Assembly: GCF_003268815.1 (NCBI RefSeq)
Contig: NZ_QLSV01000011.1
Span: 1 to 64,000 of the forward strand
Reading direction: 5' to 3'
Length of the DNA: 64,000 nt
Source of the DNA: Flavobacterium lacus
GTDB taxonomy: Bacteria; Bacteroidota; Bacteroidia; Flavobacteriales; Flavobacteriaceae
Notes under the pieces: generated by a model
Told to the model about the DNA's origin: nothing
What the model saw: only the letters and a program-made list of their open reading frames with translations
The model's database searches: none
Shown: positions 62,179 through 64,000 of the stretch, piece by piece
Position numbering within the stretch: position 1 is the first letter of the stretch
Layout: each line of letters starts with the position of its first letter
Made by a program: the position numbers and the translations under genes

Positions 62179-62537
62179 CAATACTGATTCGTAGAAAGCA
62201 AAACCAACGTACATGCCACCTCCACTTTAATATTATTAATCCCCAACAACGCATAAAACTCAGGGTTTTCTGTGCCTGGATTAAAAATAACGCGTTTAGG
62301 TTGCAAACCAACGATATAATTGTAGTAATCTCGTTGCCCTTTCTGATTCAAATACAAAGTGACAGTATGGATATTTTTAAACGGAATTTGTTTGGTTTGG
62401 ATTTTTACACCGGCTACTTCACCCAACTTTTGACCAATAGCCACCACGGCATGCTCTTTTTTAAGCAAACTGTTTATGGCCATAAAAGAATAGCGTTCCG
62501 GATTTGTGGAAGCACCAATAACTAAAGTTTTTTTCAT
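62178..62537 (-). CDS. CoA-binding domain protein
   Basis: The 119-residue Rossmann protein matches the CoA_binding_2 family (PF13380). It has a start TLVIGASTNPERYSFMAIN, then HTVTLYLNQKGQ and RVIFNPGTENPEFY. Members bind CoA or NAD. Function unclear. Confidence 0.88.
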   Translation of the reverse strand: MKKTLVIGASTNPERYSFMAINSLLKKEHAVVAIGQKLGEVAGVKIQTKQIPFKNIHTVTLYLNQKGQRDYYNYIVGLQPKRVIFNPGTENPEFYALLGINNIKVEVACTLVLLSTNQY

Positions 62538-62708
62538 CTTATTATTCTATCGCACAAAAGTAGTGCTTTTTATAAACTTCGTCCAATTTTATAAATAAAA
62601 CAACTCTTAAACCTTTATTAATTCACTCGAATCAAACAATTCAATTGATTAATTTTACACTAAATACTAAGTTGACTAATTGACACATGCACAAATTGAC
62701 ACATTAAA

Positions 62709-63137
62709 ATGCTGGTAAACACTTCCTACAACGAAAAAAAAATAAACCAAGCCATAAATGATTTGGTCGGAAATCCTTTTGGCTTGTTAGACAACATAAA
62801 ATTAAATGGTGTCGGTTCTCCGCGATTAGACATTACCAAAACCAGCGAAGAAATTGCCACACTTCTTTCCTATGACAACAACCGAAATTTTTGTAACATC
62901 GAATTACGCCCAAATGGAATAATTATTCGTTTTCGGTCTTTATTGGAGACTTTTTCACTTGTGATCCCTTTTTATAAATTAGTTGTTTTTAAACCTGGAA
63001 ATAGTGTCACACTGCACATGGACCATCATTTTATTTCCATTGATGCACCACCCAAAAATAAAAGCGTGAATAGCTTCATTGAAAAAATAAATCAATTTAA
63101 AGCGAATAATTCGCCTACTTATATCGACGATTTATAG
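62709..63137 (+). CDS. Conserved hypothetical protein
   Basis: A 142-residue soluble protein without signal peptide or membrane segment. A central beta-rich part (NFCNIELRPNGIIIRFRSLL) is followed by VTLHMDHHFISIDAPP. No family is recognised. It is separated from the MarC gene by about 60 bases. Confidence 0.7.
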   Translation: MLVNTSYNEKKINQAINDLVGNPFGLLDNIKLNGVGSPRLDITKTSEEIATLLSYDNNRNFCNIELRPNGIIIRFRSLLETFSLVIPFYKLVVFKPGNSVTLHMDHHFISIDAPPKNKSVNSFIEKINQFKANNSPTYIDDL

Positions 63138-63203
63138 TAACTTTGTTTTGTTGATTTGATAACTTACTAAATGGTGAGTTATCTTTATTTTGCAAAAAAA
63201 ACA

Positions 63204-63827
63204 ATGGAACTATTCATATACATCTTCGCAGCCCTATTTTCTGTGTTAAACCCGTTGGGAGCAGTACCTATTTTTGTGGGATTAACACAAGATTATACCA
63301 AAGTAGAACGTTCTCGGGTTTCATTATTAACTGCCCTCAACGTTTTTATCATTTTAATCATCTCGTTTTTTATCGGTGAATATGTGTTGAAGTTTTTCGG
63401 AATTAGTATTGATGCACTGCGAATTGCCGGTGGTTTAATCATTGTAAGTTCCGGTTTTTCGTTGCTCACCGGGAATTTTAGTAAAACCCGTGGGGTGAAC
63501 AAAAAAGTGGAAAGCGATGCGCAAACCCGCAACCAAATTGCCTTGACCCCATTAGCCATCCCAATGTTGGCAGGACCGGGTTCTATTTCGCTTTTAATTG
63601 CTTTTTATCAGGATTATACCAAAATCAGTGAAAAGATAATTGCCGTTATCTCTATTTTAGCAGTGGCAGTAGTCATTTATTTTATTCTCAAAAGTGCTCA
63701 TTACCTCTCCAGGATATTAGGTGCTTCGGGAATTGTGGCCATTTCCAGAATCATTGGATTTATTGTAATTGCCATTGGTGTGCAATACATCAGTAGTTCC
63801 GTGGTAAACATCTTCAAAACAATTTAA
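63204..63827 (+). CDS. MarC family membrane protein
   Basis: The 207-residue protein has six helices. The MarC signature FSVLNPLGAVPIFVGLT is near the start, and LTPLAIPMLAGPGSISLLI carries the second family motif. Transport function is presumed but undefined. ATG 63204 (MELFIYIF) was chosen over 63171, which adds eleven non-family residues. TAACTTTG at 63138-63145 is a likely -7 element. Confidence 0.9.
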   Translation: MELFIYIFAALFSVLNPLGAVPIFVGLTQDYTKVERSRVSLLTALNVFIILIISFFIGEYVLKFFGISIDALRIAGGLIIVSSGFSLLTGNFSKTRGVNKKVESDAQTRNQIALTPLAIPMLAGPGSISLLIAFYQDYTKISEKIIAVISILAVAVVIYFILKSAHYLSRILGASGIVAISRIIGFIVIAIGVQYISSSVVNIFKTI

Positions 63828-63873
63828 CGATTGTTCTATTGTTTTTCTTAGTACCTTTAAAAAAATAACTACA

Positions 63874-64000
63874 ATGAAAATCCTTCTCACAGGTGCAAAT
63901 GGCTATGTTGGTCGTCGTTTGTTACCCGAACTTTTATCGCAAAATCACGAAATTATTTGTTGCGTTCGCGATAAAAACCGATTGGGTTTAGATAAAGCAA
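63874..64000 (+). CDS. NAD(P)-dependent SDR/epimerase family protein, partial
   Basis: The gene begins at 63874 and runs off the right edge; the first 42 codons are present. MKILLTGANGYVGRRLLPEL is the N-terminal dinucleotide-binding GxxGxxG of extended short-chain dehydrogenases. Further function cannot be judged. Confidence 0.8.
   Translation, partial: MKILLTGANGYVGRRLLPELLSQNHEIICCVRDKNRLGLDKA

Overview
The window is chromosomal DNA of a member of the Flavobacteriaceae, most likely Flavobacterium or a close relative. The evidence is the low GC content, promoters of the Bacteroidota type (TTG, about 19 bases, TAnnTTTG) with no Shine-Dalgarno sequences, type IX secretion (T9SS) C-terminal sorting domains, GlmU-family and DUF4252 proteins, and Flavobacterium-like gene order around thrS-infC-rpmI-rplT. 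No phage, insertion sequence, plasmid gene or CRISPR array is visible.

Left part (1-15.5 kb). The left edge carries three tandem leftward promoters and a leader that look like the start of an rRNA operon lying outside the window. Then come a structured repeat RNA, thrS-infC-rpmI-rplT, a membrane protein, a phosphoribosyltransferase facing shikimate kinase, and a tRNA-Lys/tRNA-Lys/tRNA-Leu cluster. Next is a carotenoid operon (regulator-crtI-crtB-crtZ). Its MerR-type regulator keeps the residues that bind adenosylcobalamin in CarH photoreceptors. A leftward block holds a secreted DOMON protein, an ankyrin protein, carB (lacking the usual C-terminal regulatory domain) and rpmH.

Centre (15.9-34.2 kb). 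A beta-1,3/1,6-glucan utilisation locus: a secreted binding protein, then an eight-gene operon (outer-membrane barrel fused to a clan GH-A hydrolase, binding lipoprotein, GH16, GH149/GH94-type phosphorylase, GH17, GH30, GPH-family sugar transporter, cytoplasmic GH17), then a T9SS-secreted GH16. No SusC/SusD pair is present. I infer that surface enzymes cut laminarin-like glucan, the hydrolase-barrel chimera admits oligosaccharides, the GPH transporter imports them, and the cytoplasmic phosphorylase and GH17 finish them. This is the strongest candidate for an undescribed system here.

Right part (34.2-64 kb). Mostly housekeeping and envelope genes: thioredoxin-like protein, TSUP exporter, lytic transglycosylase, mtaB, a peptide-type binding lipoprotein, a GlmU-like protein, a diheme cytochrome with a UnbV/FG-GAP protein, and rmuC. 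A cobalamin-uptake region follows: btuF-btuC-btuD leftward, then a cobalamin riboswitch followed by btuB and a BtuG-like beta-propeller lipoprotein. The end holds an S41 protease, an ECF sigma/anti-sigma/DUF4252 unit, a second DUF4252 operon, a sodium:solute symporter, a CoA-binding protein, marC and the start of an SDR gene.

B12 links two regions: cobalamin imported by the btu genes would supply the cofactor of the light-sensing carotenoid regulator. Several intergenic gaps carry short-period (7-8 base) degenerate repeats, and a 155-base structured RNA element occurs twice with compensatory changes.
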